Shown: positions 16,963 to 27,337, counted from the first letter of the stretch. The stretch: 64,000 nt of DNA from Nitrobacter sp051912485 (GCF_051912485.1 NZ_CP196822.1:1860001-1924000), one strand, 5' to 3'. Notes: a model not told the origin generated them from the letters alone. Program-made: numbers and translations.

Positions 16963-18033
16963 TCAATTCGGCGCGATGCCGGCGAACTGCAACACGCCGG
17001 CCACAATCACCACCATCGCCAGCGACAACGGCAGAAACACCTTCCAGCCGAGCCGCATCAATTGATCGTAGCGGTAGCGCGGCACGATCGCCTTCGCCAT
17101 GGCGAACATGAAGAACATGAACAGAAGCTTCAGCGAGAACCAGACGATGCCGGGCACCCACGTGAACGGCGGCAGGTCGATCGGCGGCAGCCAGCCGCCC
17201 ATGAACATGATCGCGCCCATCGCGCACATCGTGGTGATCGCGACATACTCGCCGAGCATGAACAACAGATACGGCGTCGAGCCGTACTCGACCATGAAGC
17301 CCGCGACGAGTTCGGATTCAGCCTCGACCAGGTCGAACGGCGGACGGTTGGTTTCGGCCAGAGCGGAAACGTAAAACACCACGAACATCGGCAGCAGGGG
17401 CAGCCAATACCAGTTCAGGAACGTCAGCCACGGCAATCCGATGAGGCTGGCCAAACCGCGTACATGCTGCGCCTCGACGATGGCCGAGAGGTTCAGTGAA
17501 CCTGCGCAGAGCAACACAGTAATGATGACGAAGCCGATCGAGACTTCGTACGAGACCATCTGCGCCGCCGAGCGCAATGCCGCGAGGAACGGATATTTCG
17601 AATTCGACGACCAGCCGGCCATGATGATGCCGTAGATCGAAAGCGAAGAGATCGCGAAGATGTAGAGAATCCCGACATTGATGTCGGAAATCACCCAGTT
17701 CAGATTGACCGGGATTACCGCCCACGCCGCCAGCGCCAGCACGCAGGACACCAGCGGCGCCAGCAGAAACACGCCCTTGTTGGCACCGGACGGAATAATC
17801 GGTTCCTTCAGCACAAACTTGAGCAGGTCCGCGAAGGATTGCAGCAAGCCCCATGGCCCGACGACGTTGGGGCCGCGCCGGATCTGTACCGCCGCCCAGA
17901 TCTTGCGGTCGGCGAGCAGGATGTAGGCGATCGCGATCAGCAGCACCACGAGCAGCAACACGCTCTGCGCAACCATCACGATCAGCGGCCAGAGAAAGTC
18001 GGTCCAGAACGGGGTTGCGAAGAATTCGGCCAT
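16963..18033 (-). CDS. nuoH: NADH-quinone oxidoreductase subunit H
   Basis: Membrane subunit forming the quinone chamber entry with NuoB and NuoD. About eight helices in 356 residues from ATG 18033 (MAEFFATPFWTDFLW); the upstream in-frame extension overlaps nuoG. The quinone-site loop AETNRPPFDLVEAESELV and the charged motif RRGPNVVGPWGLLQ are conserved. Five bases separate it from nuoG. Confidence 0.96.
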   Translation of the reverse strand: MAEFFATPFWTDFLWPLIVMVAQSVLLLVVLLIAIAYILLADRKIWAAVQIRRGPNVVGPWGLLQSFADLLKFVLKEPIIPSGANKGVFLLAPLVSCVLALAAWAVIPVNLNWVISDINVGILYIFAISSLSIYGIIMAGWSSNSKYPFLAALRSAAQMVSYEVSIGFVIITVLLCAGSLNLSAIVEAQHVRGLASLIGLPWLTFLNWYWLPLLPMFVVFYVSALAETNRPPFDLVEAESELVAGFMVEYGSTPYLLFMLGEYVAITTMCAMGAIMFMGGWLPPIDLPPFTWVPGIVWFSLKLLFMFFMFAMAKAIVPRYRYDQLMRLGWKVFLPLSLAMVVIVAGVLQFAGIAPN

Positions 18034-18038
18034 CACGC

Positions 18039-20114
18039 TCACTCCGCCGCCGTCAGCATGCGACCAGACGCAAGCCGCGAGCATTCCGCCATCACAGCCG
18101 AGGCCCGCGCGATCGGGTTGGTCAGATAGTAGTCGTTAACCGCAGCCTTGAACGGCGACTTCTCGATGCTGCCGCCCCTGCCCGCAAGAGTTTTGATCGC
18201 ACCGGCATTGCCAACCTCGATCTGATCGATCCGCATCAGATGCGGCACCGCCTTGAACATCACCTGTCGCAGCGCCGCCAGCGAGTCATAGCCAAGGATC
18301 TTGCCCAGCACTTCGGACAACGCTCGGATGATGGCCCAGTCCTCCCGCGCCTCGCCGGGCGGGAAGCCGGCGCGGTCAGCCATCTGCACCCGGCCTTCCG
18401 TGTTGACGTAAATGCCGGTCTTCTCGGTGTAGGCAGCGCCCGGCAAAATGACGTCGGCACGGTGCGCGCCGGCATCGCCGTGAGTCCCGAGATAGACGAC
18501 GAACACACCGTCCGGCACCTTGATCTCGTCGGCGCCGAGCGAAAACAGAACGTCGAGCCCGCCCGGTGCGGTCATTTGCGTGACGTTCAAGCCGATTTTC
18601 CCAGGCGAGAAGCCGAGGTCCAGCGCGCCAACCCGCGACGCCGCATCATGAAGCACCGCAAATCCGTTCCAGCCATCCTTTAGCGCACCGACGTCGACGG
18701 CGAGCTTCGCCGCCGCAGCGAGAACGGCCCCGCCGTCGCGCCGCGATGTCGCGCCGGCACCAACCAATACGATCGGATTGTTCGCGCCTTTCAGCACACC
18801 GAGAAACTTGTTCTTGCCAGCCGCGAGGTCTGCGAGCGAATCCGCGCCGGCGCCGAGATAATCATGATCGTAGGTCAGATCGGCGCTCTCACCGATCACG
18901 CCAATCTTGAGCTGACCGGTCCGCCAACGCTTGCGGATACGCGCATTGAGGATCGCCGCTTCCTTGCGCGGGTTCGATCCCACGATCAGCAGCGCGTCCG
19001 CCTGCTCGATGCCGGCGATGGTCGGATTGAAGACGTAGGACGCTCGTCCCAGCGCTGGATTGAACGCATCGCCGCCCTGCACCGCGACGCTGACTGATCC
19101 GAGCTTCGACAGCAGATCCTTTAGCGCGAACATTTCCTCGACAGCCGCGAGATCACCGGCGATCGCGCCGATCCGCTTGCCGTCGGCCTGCGTGACTTTC
19201 GCAGCGATAGCAGCGAACGCTTCGGACCATGAGGCTGCGCGCAGCACACCATCTTCGCGGATGTAGGGACGGTCCAGCCGCTGGGTGCGCAACCCGTCGA
19301 CGATGTGACGGGTCTTGTCGGAAATCCACTCTTCGTTCACGGCCTCATTGACGCGCGGCAGGATGCGCATCACCTCGCGTCCGCGCGTGTCGACCCGAAT
19401 GGCCGAGCCGACCGCGTCCATCACATCGATGGATTGGGTCTTGCCGAGTTCCCATGGTCGTGCGGCGAATGCGTAGGGCTTCGAGGTCAGCGCGCCGACC
19501 GGACAGATATCGACGAGGTTGCCCTGCAATTCCGACGTAAGCGCACTTTCAAGATAGGTGGTGATCTCCATGTCCTCGCCGCGGCCGGTTGCGCCCATTT
19601 CCGGTGCGCCGCACACTTCTGCGGAGAAGCGGACGCAGCGCGTGCACTGGATGCAGCGGTTCATCGAGGTCTTGACCAGCGCGCCGAGATACTTGTCCTC
19701 GACCGCGCGCTTGTTCTCGGCGAAGCGCGAGGTATCGACGCCGTATCCCATCGCCTGATCCTGCAAATCGCACTCGCCGCCCTGATCGCAGATCGGACAG
19801 TCGAGCGGATGGTTGATCAGAAGGAACTCCATCACGCCTTCGCGCGCCTTCTTCACCATCGGCGACCGCGTAGAGATTTGCGGCGGTTCTCCGTTGGGAC
19901 CCGGACGGCAATCGCGTACGCCCCAGGCGCAGCTCGCGACCGGCTTCGGGCCGCCCTTCACCTCGACGAGGCACATCCGGCAGTTGCCCGCGATCGACAG
20001 CCGCTCATGGTAACAGAAGCGCGGAATCTCGGCGCCCGCGGCTTCGCACGCCTGCAACAGCGTGTATTCGGCGGGTACGTCGATCTCTTTGCCGTCGACA
20101 ATGAGTTTGGTCAT
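18039..20114 (-). CDS. nuoG: NADH-quinone oxidoreductase subunit G
   Basis: Largest peripheral subunit (691 residues). The N-terminal domain carries N1b (CYHERLSIAGNCRMCLVEV, further cysteine in VASCAWGV), N5 with the unusual His ligand region (NHPLDCPICDQGGECDLQ), and N4 (CIQCTRCVRF...CPVGALT). The C-terminal molybdopterin-oxidoreductase-like domain has no catalytic role. The N7 cysteine motif present in some bacteria was not seen. It follows the small unknown gene by four bases. Confidence 0.95.
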   Translation of the reverse strand: MTKLIVDGKEIDVPAEYTLLQACEAAGAEIPRFCYHERLSIAGNCRMCLVEVKGGPKPVASCAWGVRDCRPGPNGEPPQISTRSPMVKKAREGVMEFLLINHPLDCPICDQGGECDLQDQAMGYGVDTSRFAENKRAVEDKYLGALVKTSMNRCIQCTRCVRFSAEVCGAPEMGATGRGEDMEITTYLESALTSELQGNLVDICPVGALTSKPYAFAARPWELGKTQSIDVMDAVGSAIRVDTRGREVMRILPRVNEAVNEEWISDKTRHIVDGLRTQRLDRPYIREDGVLRAASWSEAFAAIAAKVTQADGKRIGAIAGDLAAVEEMFALKDLLSKLGSVSVAVQGGDAFNPALGRASYVFNPTIAGIEQADALLIVGSNPRKEAAILNARIRKRWRTGQLKIGVIGESADLTYDHDYLGAGADSLADLAAGKNKFLGVLKGANNPIVLVGAGATSRRDGGAVLAAAAKLAVDVGALKDGWNGFAVLHDAASRVGALDLGFSPGKIGLNVTQMTAPGGLDVLFSLGADEIKVPDGVFVVYLGTHGDAGAHRADVILPGAAYTEKTGIYVNTEGRVQMADRAGFPPGEAREDWAIIRALSEVLGKILGYDSLAALRQVMFKAVPHLMRIDQIEVGNAGAIKTLAGRGGSIEKSPFKAAVNDYYLTNPIARASAVMAECSRLASGRMLTAAE

Positions 20115-20118
20115 GGTC

Positions 20119-20610
20119 TCAAGACTTTCCCAACTTGCAATCCGGAGGTGTCACGCTCGCGCTCTGCAAGGATGTCTTAACCCACTGCTGGGTGTCGTTG
20201 CCGTAAGTCGCCAGATATTCCGGTTCAGCCGCGTTCTTGTCGCAGAGAAAACTCAGATGGGGCTTCAGATCGTAATCGCAGGACGCCTGCCATTCGCGTT
20301 TGTCATCAAACGCAGCAATCGCTTCCTCACACGCGTAGAGGAAATACGAAACAAAGCTCTCGTACTGGTTCTTCTGATCTGAGCTACCCGCTTTGATCGA
20401 ATCGTAATCTGGATGCGAGAATTGCGGATGCTTGAACGCCAGGTCGGTATAGCCGAGAAAGGCTTGGCGCGCGCTGGCCTCGCGATGGTTGGACGCGATC
20501 ACGTTGATCTGGAATAGGATCGCGACGAAACCGAGCAGCGCCACGGACGCCTGCGCCATCTGGGCTAGCGTCCCGTAACTCTGCCACCAGAACGTGCTCG
20601 GTTGCGACAT
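20119..20610 (-). CDS. Unknown membrane-anchored protein inside the nuo operon
   Basis: I do not recognise this 163-residue protein. Its N-terminus has one strongly hydrophobic segment (about residues 17-37, AQMAQASVALLGFVAILFQI). A soluble, acidic, aromatic-rich domain follows (GYTDLAFKHPQFSHPDYDS; YFLYACEEAIAAFDD), with three cysteines after the anchor-proximal region (in FLYACEE, WQASCDYD and FLCDKN) and one near the end (PPDCKLG). It lies between nuoF and nuoG with gaps of five and four bases, so it is certainly co-transcribed. GC content and codon use look like the neighbours. It may be an accessory or assembly factor for the NADH module, or a passenger; neither is shown. Confidence 0.85.
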   Translation of the reverse strand: MSQPSTFWWQSYGTLAQMAQASVALLGFVAILFQINVIASNHREASARQAFLGYTDLAFKHPQFSHPDYDSIKAGSSDQKNQYESFVSYFLYACEEAIAAFDDKREWQASCDYDLKPHLSFLCDKNAAEPEYLATYGNDTQQWVKTSLQSASVTPPDCKLGKS

Positions 20611-20615
20611 CAGCT

Positions 20616-21940
<1,325 letters not shown>

Positions 21941-21941
<1 letters not shown>

Positions 21942-22606
21942 CAGGACTTGCCCTTCTTGGTCGCGTCATCGGCGCGCTGCCCCGCCACGCCCTTCGCAGC
22001 CGCTGTATTCAACGTGGTCGGACCTCCGACGGGCGCAGAAAATTGGCGGTCGATCTGAGGACCAGGCTTCGGCGGATGGCCCGAGGCAAACCCGTCCAGC
22101 ACCTTGCCGAAATTTTCCTTGGTCAGATCCTCGTAAGTGTCCTTCCAGATCAGCGCCATCGGCGCGTTAACGCAGGCGCCGAGGCACTCAACTTCTTCCC
22201 AGCTAAAGTCGCCGTCCTTGGACAGATGGAAGGGCTCGTGATGGATGCGGCTCTTGCAGACGGCGAGGATGTCCTCAGCGCCGCGCAACCGGCACGGCGT
22301 GGTGCCGCAGACCTGGATGTGGGCTTTCTTGCCGACCGGCTGCAGTTGGAACATCGTGTAAAAGGTCGCGATTTCCAGCATACGGATGTAGGGCATGTCG
22401 AGCATGTCGGCGACGGCGCGGATCGCCGCCTCGGAGATCCAGCCGCCTTGCTGTTCCTGCGCGCGCCACAAGATAGCGATGGATGCGGAGGCCTGGCGAC
22501 CCGGGGGGTATTGCTCGATCTGCTTTTTGGCCCAGGCAAGATTCTCCGCGCTGAACGCGAAACTCTCGGGCTGCTGTTCTTTTGGTGCCAGACGGCGAAC
22601 GGACAT
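21941..22606 (-). CDS. nuoE: NADH-quinone oxidoreductase subunit E
   Basis: Thioredoxin-fold subunit with the N1a 2Fe-2S cluster. Ligands are in QVCGTTPCRLRG and ECLGACVNAP. The 221 residues are longer than the roughly 160-180 of many bacteria because of a Pro/Ala/Gly-rich C-terminal tail (SGHPPKPGPQIDRQFSAP onwards), which is usual in Rhizobiales. A methyltransferase gene precedes it by 14 bases. Confidence 0.96.
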
Positions 22607-22620
22607 CGTACTCTAGTCTC

Positions 22621-23586
22621 TCAATGAACACGTTGCGACGCGGTTGCGTTCAGGCGACGAAAACGATCTTGCCAGAATGCACTTGAGGTGCCGAACACAT
22701 TGTATCCAACGTGGGAGGCGACCTTGATGCGATCCAGAATGGAAAGCTCTGTCAGAGTCTCGAAACGGTTGCTGACGGGATCGTGCACGATCAGCGTTAG
22801 CGGTGTCTGCTCAAGAATGTAGCGCGACACGGTGTGGCTTGGGTCGTTGCCGTGTTCCTCGCACAGGATCACAGCGTCGCCTTGCAGCACGCGGGTGCCG
22901 CCTTTGATGGCTTCGATCTCGACGCCTTCAACATCGAGCTTGATGAGGTACTTGCCGTCAGGCGAAATCTTGCCATCGTCGAGCAGGTTATCGAGCGCGA
23001 GCACCGGCACCTCCTCGCCGCCGGCATCGGCGCCGCCGGCGATGCTGAAGGCCTCGTGCTTGGTGCCGGACAAGCGCGCAGTGCCGCGCGTCGCACCAAT
23101 GGCGCTCTGCATCATCTCGAAGCGGTTGCCGTTGATCTTTACATTGTTCAGAAGCTTGGCGAAGTTCTTCGACGACGGCTCGATCGCGATCGCCTTGCGC
23201 GATCCGAACGGCTTGCTGGACACCAGCACCGACCAGTAACCGTAATTGGCGCCGCAATCGAGCAGCGTGTAGTCGACGTCGGCGGAATCTCGAAACAGCA
23301 GTTCAAGCTCATCTTCATACTTGAAGGAACGATTCAGCAGCTTGCTCCAGTAGCCGTCGCCATAGGGAAACGCGAACGTCGCATCGGAATTGAGCCTGAC
23401 GGCGATATCGCGCTCCGGCAACGTCTTGCGCAGCAGGTTGGCGCAACTGTTGTAGCCGCGATGAGAGAACAGCGACGAAACTTTTGAGCCCGCAACGAGT
23501 GCCAACGCTGCCACGCGCTCCCAAGCACTGGCGCCCTCGAGAACGCCTGAGGTCCGGTCGAACTGGATCGGCGGCTGTGCGATCAC
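22621..23586 (-). CDS. FkbM family methyltransferase inside the nuo operon
   Basis: Predicted SAM-dependent methyltransferase of 321 residues. I choose GTG 23586 because it overlaps the nuoD stop as GTGA; the frame continues upstream only as an antisense-like shadow of nuoD. Motif I is LLDCGANYGYWSVLVSS, followed by the acidic loop AIEPSSKNF, and the FkbM signature LIKLDVEGVEIEAIKGG lies near residue 230. Family members usually O-methylate sugars or polyketides, but most are unstudied. Placement between nuoD and nuoE, with overlap, suggests co-expression with complex I. A complex I role (mitochondrial assembly factors include methyltransferases of other families) is speculation. Confidence 0.88.
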   Translation of the reverse strand: MIAQPPIQFDRTSGVLEGASAWERVAALALVAGSKVSSLFSHRGYNSCANLLRKTLPERDIAVRLNSDATFAFPYGDGYWSKLLNRSFKYEDELELLFRDSADVDYTLLDCGANYGYWSVLVSSKPFGSRKAIAIEPSSKNFAKLLNNVKINGNRFEMMQSAIGATRGTARLSGTKHEAFSIAGGADAGGEEVPVLALDNLLDDGKISPDGKYLIKLDVEGVEIEAIKGGTRVLQGDAVILCEEHGNDPSHTVSRYILEQTPLTLIVHDPVSNRFETLTELSILDRIKVASHVGYNVFGTSSAFWQDRFRRLNATASQRVH

Positions 23587-24791
23587 CGGTCGACCTCTCC
23601 GAACACGATGTCGAGCGAACCGAGAATGGCAGAGACGTCCGCCAGCAGGTGCCCTCTGCAGATGAAATCCATTGCCTGCAGATGCGCGAAACCCGGCGCG
23701 CGGATCTTGCATTTGTAGGGCTTGTTGCTGCCATCCGAGACGAGATAGACGCCGAACTCTCCCTTGGGCGCTTCCACCGCCGCATAGACTTCGCCCGCCG
23801 GAACGTGGAAGCCTTCGGTGTAAAGCTTGAAGTGATGGATCAGCGCTTCCATCGAACGCTTCATTTCACCGCGACGCGGCGGGAAAATCTTGTTGTCCTC
23901 GACCGCCACCGGCCCCTGCCCGTCGGCGGCGCGCAGCTTGGCGATACACTGCTTCATGATCCGCACCGATTGCCGCATCTCTTCCATGCGGATGAGATAG
24001 CGATCGTAGCAGTCGCCGTTCTTGCCGATCGGAATATCGAAGTCCATTTCGGCATAGCATTCGTAGGGTTGCGACTTGCGCAAATCCCAGGTCGCGCCGG
24101 AGCCGCGAACCATGACGCCGGAGAAACCCCATTCCCAGGCCTGCTTCAGGCTGACCACGCCGATATCGACGTTGCGCTGCTTGAAGATGCGGTTGGCGGT
24201 CAACAACCTATCGAGGTCGGCGACAACCTGCAGGAACGGATCGCACCAGGCGTCGATGTCATCGATCAGCTTCGGTGGCAGGTCCTGATGCACGCCGCCG
24301 ATGCGGAAATAAGCGGCATGCATCCGCGAGCCCGAGGCGCGTTCGTAAAACATCATCAGTTTTTCGCGTTCCTCAAAGCCCCACAGCGGCGGCGTGAGCG
24401 CGCCGACATCCATCGCCTGCGTGGTGACGTTGAGAAGATGCGAGAGAATGCGGCCGATCTCACAGTAGAGCACCCGGATCAACTGGCCGCGGCGGGGCAC
24501 CGCGATCTCCAGCAGCTTTTCAGCCGCGAGACAGAAAGCGTGCTCCTGATTCATCGGCGCGACGTAATCGAGCCGATCGAAGTACGGAATGGCCTGAAGA
24601 TAGGTCTTTTGCTCGATCAACTTCTCGGTGCCGCGATGAAGCAGACCGATGTGCGGATCAACGCGCTCGACCACCTCGCCATCCAGCTCCAACACCAGCC
24701 GCAACACGCCGTGCGCCGCCGGATGCTGCGGGCCGAAATTGATGGTGAAGTTCCGCATACCGGGAGTTTCGGTGCCAAGTGCTTCGGTCAT
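23583..24791 (-). CDS. nuoD: NADH-quinone oxidoreductase subunit D
   Basis: 49-kDa-type subunit forming the quinone site with NuoB. The 402 residues include the conserved quinone-head His loop in FGPQHPAAHGVLRLVLE and the helix region HIGLLHRGTEKL, remnants of the NiFe hydrogenase fold. The C-terminal SLDIVFGEVDR is the standard ending. Overlaps nuoC by one base and the methyltransferase gene by four. NuoC and NuoD are separate here, unlike E. coli. Confidence 0.97.
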   Translation of the reverse strand: MTEALGTETPGMRNFTINFGPQHPAAHGVLRLVLELDGEVVERVDPHIGLLHRGTEKLIEQKTYLQAIPYFDRLDYVAPMNQEHAFCLAAEKLLEIAVPRRGQLIRVLYCEIGRILSHLLNVTTQAMDVGALTPPLWGFEEREKLMMFYERASGSRMHAAYFRIGGVHQDLPPKLIDDIDAWCDPFLQVVADLDRLLTANRIFKQRNVDIGVVSLKQAWEWGFSGVMVRGSGATWDLRKSQPYECYAEMDFDIPIGKNGDCYDRYLIRMEEMRQSVRIMKQCIAKLRAADGQGPVAVEDNKIFPPRRGEMKRSMEALIHHFKLYTEGFHVPAGEVYAAVEAPKGEFGVYLVSDGSNKPYKCKIRAPGFAHLQAMDFICRGHLLADVSAILGSLDIVFGEVDR

Positions 24792-25411
24792 CAGCCACCT
24801 GCCTTGCCGCCGTTCGCCTTCTCATCACCCGGCAGCGGATAGTCCGCACCTTCCCAGGGTGACATGAAATCGAATTTGCGGAATTCCTGATTGAGACGCA
24901 CCGGCTCGTACACAACCCGTTTCTCGGCATCGTCGTAACGCACCTCGACGAAGCCCGTCAGCGGAAAGTCCTTGCGTAGCGGATGTCCGTCGAACCCATA
25001 ATCGGTCAACAAACGCCGCATGTCGGGGTGCCCGGTGAAAATCACGCCATAGAGATCGTAGGTCTCCCGCTCGAACCAGTCTGCGCCGGGAAACACATCG
25101 ATCAGCGAGGGCACCTGCGTGGTCTCCGAAGCCTCGACGCGCAGTCGAATGCGCGTATTCAGCGTCGGCGACAGGAAGTGATAGATCACATCAAAGCGCT
25201 TCTCGCGGCCTGGATAGTCGACAGCGGTCACGTCGGTGATGTTGATGAAGCGGCAACGCTGATCGTCGCGGATGAAGCGAACGACCTCGACAATCTTCGC
25301 GACGTCAACCGCGACACTCAGTTGACCGAATGACACGGAATGGCCGATCGCCGCGCCCGGAAGCGTAGCAACGATCATCTGACCCAAGGCGTCGAGCCTG
25401 CTGTCGTCCAT
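24791..25411 (-). CDS. nuoC: NADH-quinone oxidoreductase subunit C
   Basis: 30-kDa-type peripheral subunit of 206 residues that stabilises NuoD. The family signature ERETYDLYGVIFTGHPDMRR and the following GFDGHPLRKDFPL are intact. The acidic/Gly-rich C-terminus (GDEKANGGKAGG) is lineage-specific. Twelve bases separate it from nuoB. Confidence 0.96.
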   Translation of the reverse strand: MDDSRLDALGQMIVATLPGAAIGHSVSFGQLSVAVDVAKIVEVVRFIRDDQRCRFINITDVTAVDYPGREKRFDVIYHFLSPTLNTRIRLRVEASETTQVPSLIDVFPGADWFERETYDLYGVIFTGHPDMRRLLTDYGFDGHPLRKDFPLTGFVEVRYDDAEKRVVYEPVRLNQEFRKFDFMSPWEGADYPLPGDEKANGGKAGG

Positions 25412-25423
25412 TCCTTTAAACCT

Positions 25424-26038
25424 TTAGCGTTCGATGGTTCCAGTTCGCCGGATCTTTTTCTGCAGCAGCAGAATGCCGTAAAGAAGCGCTTCCGCCGTCG
25501 GCGGACAGCCCGGCACATAGACATCAATCGGCACGATCCGGTCACAGCCGCGCACCACCGAATAGGAATAGTGGTAGTAGCCGCCACCGTTGGCGCACGA
25601 TCCCATCGAGATGACGTAGCGTGGTTCCGGCATCTGGTCGTAGACCTTGCGCAACGCGGGGGCCATCTTGTTGGTCAGCGTGCCGGCGACGATCATCACG
25701 TCCGACTGGCGCGGCGATGCGCGCGGCGCAAAGCCAAAACGCTCGACGTCGTAGCGCGGCATCGAAACCTGCATCATCTCGACCGCACAGCAGGCGAGAC
25801 CGAAGGTCATCCACATCAGAGAGCCGGTGCGCGCCCAGGTGATGAGGTCGTCGGTCGCAGCGACGAAGAAGCCCTTGTCGGACAGTTCGTGATTGACCTC
25901 GAGGAAATACGGATCGCCGGCACCCACCGGCCGGCCGGTCCGGGGGTCCAGAATCGAGGCCGCTGCCGGATCCACGAACGGACCGCCGGCAGAGGAAGCA
26001 GCATTCGCGAACTTAGCGGTAGGAGAGCTCAATCCCAT
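25424..26038 (-). CDS. nuoB: NADH-quinone oxidoreductase subunit B
   Basis: Carries terminal cluster N2, which reduces quinone. Cluster ligands lie in FGLACCAVEMM (tandem cysteines), MGSCANGGGYY and YVPGCPPTAEAL. I use ATG 26038 (MGLSSPTAKF), preceded by GGAAGAAAGG; it overlaps nuoA by 10 bases. The 204-residue protein has an N-terminal extension of about 35 residues (FVDPAAASILDPRTGRPVGA) compared with short forms, as in other Nitrobacteraceae. Confidence 0.96.
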   Translation of the reverse strand: MGLSSPTAKFANAASSAGGPFVDPAAASILDPRTGRPVGAGDPYFLEVNHELSDKGFFVAATDDLITWARTGSLMWMTFGLACCAVEMMQVSMPRYDVERFGFAPRASPRQSDVMIVAGTLTNKMAPALRKVYDQMPEPRYVISMGSCANGGGYYHYSYSVVRGCDRIVPIDVYVPGCPPTAEALLYGILLLQKKIRRTGTIER

Positions 26039-26394
26039 TCGAGCGCGCCTTTCTTCCATTCATAGGCAAAACCAACGGTCAGCACACCAAGAAACACGAT
26101 CATCGACCAGAAGCCCGTGACGCCGAGCTTGCCGAACGTGACCGCCCAAGGGAATAGGAATGCGACCTCAAGGTCAAAAATGATGAAAAGAATGGCGACC
26201 AGATAAAACCTGACGTCGAACTTCATTCGGGCATCGTCGAATGCGTTGAATCCGCACTCATAGGCCGAAAGCTTCTCCGGGTCAGGCTGCCGGTAGGCGA
26301 CAATAAAGGGAGCGATCAGTAGCACAGCGCCGATCACGGCCGCTATCCCGATAAACACCACAAGCGGAAGATAGTTCTGCAAAATGCCGCTCAT
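26029..26394 (-). CDS. nuoA: NADH-quinone oxidoreductase subunit A
   Basis: First gene of the operon; a 121-residue, three-helix membrane subunit beside NuoH and NuoJ. ATG 26394 (MSGILQNYLPLVVFIGIAAV) has GAGGGGAAG upstream; the long in-frame extension further up is not supported. Conserved features: SAYECGFNAFDDARMKFDVRF, with the cysteine of the loop that opens and closes in active/deactive transitions, and IIFDLEVAFLFPWA. The promoter should lie in the region 26395-26722. Confidence 0.95.
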   Translation of the reverse strand: MSGILQNYLPLVVFIGIAAVIGAVLLIAPFIVAYRQPDPEKLSAYECGFNAFDDARMKFDVRFYLVAILFIIFDLEVAFLFPWAVTFGKLGVTGFWSMIVFLGVLTVGFAYEWKKGALEWD

Positions 26395-26722
26395 CGGCGC
26401 TTCCCCTCGCTGCGGCCGCTCGACCCGCAGATTTGTTAGACTATTGGAACTTTTGAGAGGCTTTAGCTTAGTGCAACAGGGGTGGCAAGATAGCCCATTT
26501 TGACGCACCCAAGGCGGAGATTTTGCGGGTTGACAGGGAGCACGGACGGTCTGGCAATCGTAGCCGCCGTCCCCTATCCGCGCATTCCATCGAACACCGC
26601 GCCCAGGTTCGGAAATCAGGGAATTGAAACCATTTTGGGGGGCCCGCGAAGCCTTCCTGAAACAGAGCAGATTTATTGCTCTCGCCGACGGCCCACGAGG
26701 TGCCGGGAGACAGGAGGCGACC
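26395..26722. other. Divergent regulatory region, nuo operon / small membrane protein
   Basis: 328 bases without a credible gene. It must hold the nuo promoter (minus strand) and that of the small plus-strand protein. TTGACA occurs on the plus strand at 26530-26535, but the matching -10 is poor (GGCAAT), so I do not call exact promoters. No extended repeat or RNA structure was recognised. Confidence 0.6.
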
Positions 26723-26917
26723 ATGAACCACTCGATCCAGAGCGCGGACCGCGCCACCCACCTGAAGATCGTGGTCGTCGCGCTCATCGTAGGCGCCGCG
26801 CTGACAGCTTTCGGCACTTCCGTCCGTCCGAGCGCCGACTTCGTCCAGACCGTCCATGTGATCAAGGCCGGTCAGCCGACGATGATATCCAGTTCGGGAA
26901 CAACCCTGGTGAGGTAA
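26723..26917 (+). CDS. Small single-span membrane protein, unknown function
   Basis: A 64-residue protein from ATG 26723, chosen because AGGAGG lies directly upstream; the frame is open for 33 more codons without a ribosome site. The sequence starts MNHSIQSADRATHLKIVVVA, has one transmembrane segment (about residues 15-35, KIVVVALIVGAALTAF), and a short periplasmic tail ending VKAGQPTMISSSGTTLVR-like. It resembles small conserved proteins that I recall as multi-copy in Bradyrhizobium. It is divergent from nuoA. No function can be given. Confidence 0.65.
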   Translation: MNHSIQSADRATHLKIVVVALIVGAALTAFGTSVRPSADFVQTVHVIKAGQPTMISSSGTTLVR

Positions 26918-27047
26918 TCTCGGATTTCGGATCAATGACCAAAGCCATCGGGTGGCTTTGCGTGTTGGCGTCAGTCCGTGAGGCCCGCCCCGCCGTCATG
27001 CGGGCCTTGCGTCAGAGCCGAACCTTCGAGATCAAGCCGAAAAACAC

Positions 27048-27124
27048 TGGCGCGAGAGACGGGACTCGAACCCGCGGCCTCCGCCGTGACAGGGCGGCGC
27101 TCTAACCAACTGAGCTACTCCCGC
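27048..27124 (-). tRNA. tRNA-Asp (GTC)
   Basis: A full cloverleaf reads on the minus strand from G at 27124: acceptor GCGGGAG pairs with CTCTCGC, the anticodon loop is CTGTCAC with anticodon GTC, the T-arm contains GGGTTCGAGTCCC, and CCA is encoded (27050-27048). Length 77 with CCA. Confidence 0.97.
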
Positions 27125-27152
27125 GGATGTCGTGTATCCGCACAGGTGTGAG

Positions 27153-27181
27153 GGCTTAAAGGCGGGGCCTTTCCAAGTCAA
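27153..27181 (-). promoter_or_regulatory. Promoter of tRNA-Asp
   Basis: On the minus strand TTGACT (27181-27176) is separated by 17 bases from TAAGCC (27158-27153), a good housekeeping-sigma match, 28 bases upstream of the first tRNA base. Confidence 0.6.
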
Positions 27182-27337
27182 GGCAGTTGCAGATCTCCTT
27201 GGATGGCAGGCATTTTCGACAGGTCGATGCAAAAAATAGGCTGTTTACAGGCAAAACGGCGTGGTCGGCACCTCCCCGAATCAACCAATGCCTGATACGC
27301 CTTGCCTTCCGAAGCCATCAACGACGAGGAGGGCCCT

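Noticed and set aside
26530..26558. TTGACA as a promoter for the small plus-strand protein
   Set aside because: The matching -10 (GGCAAT) is poor, so I do not list it as a feature.
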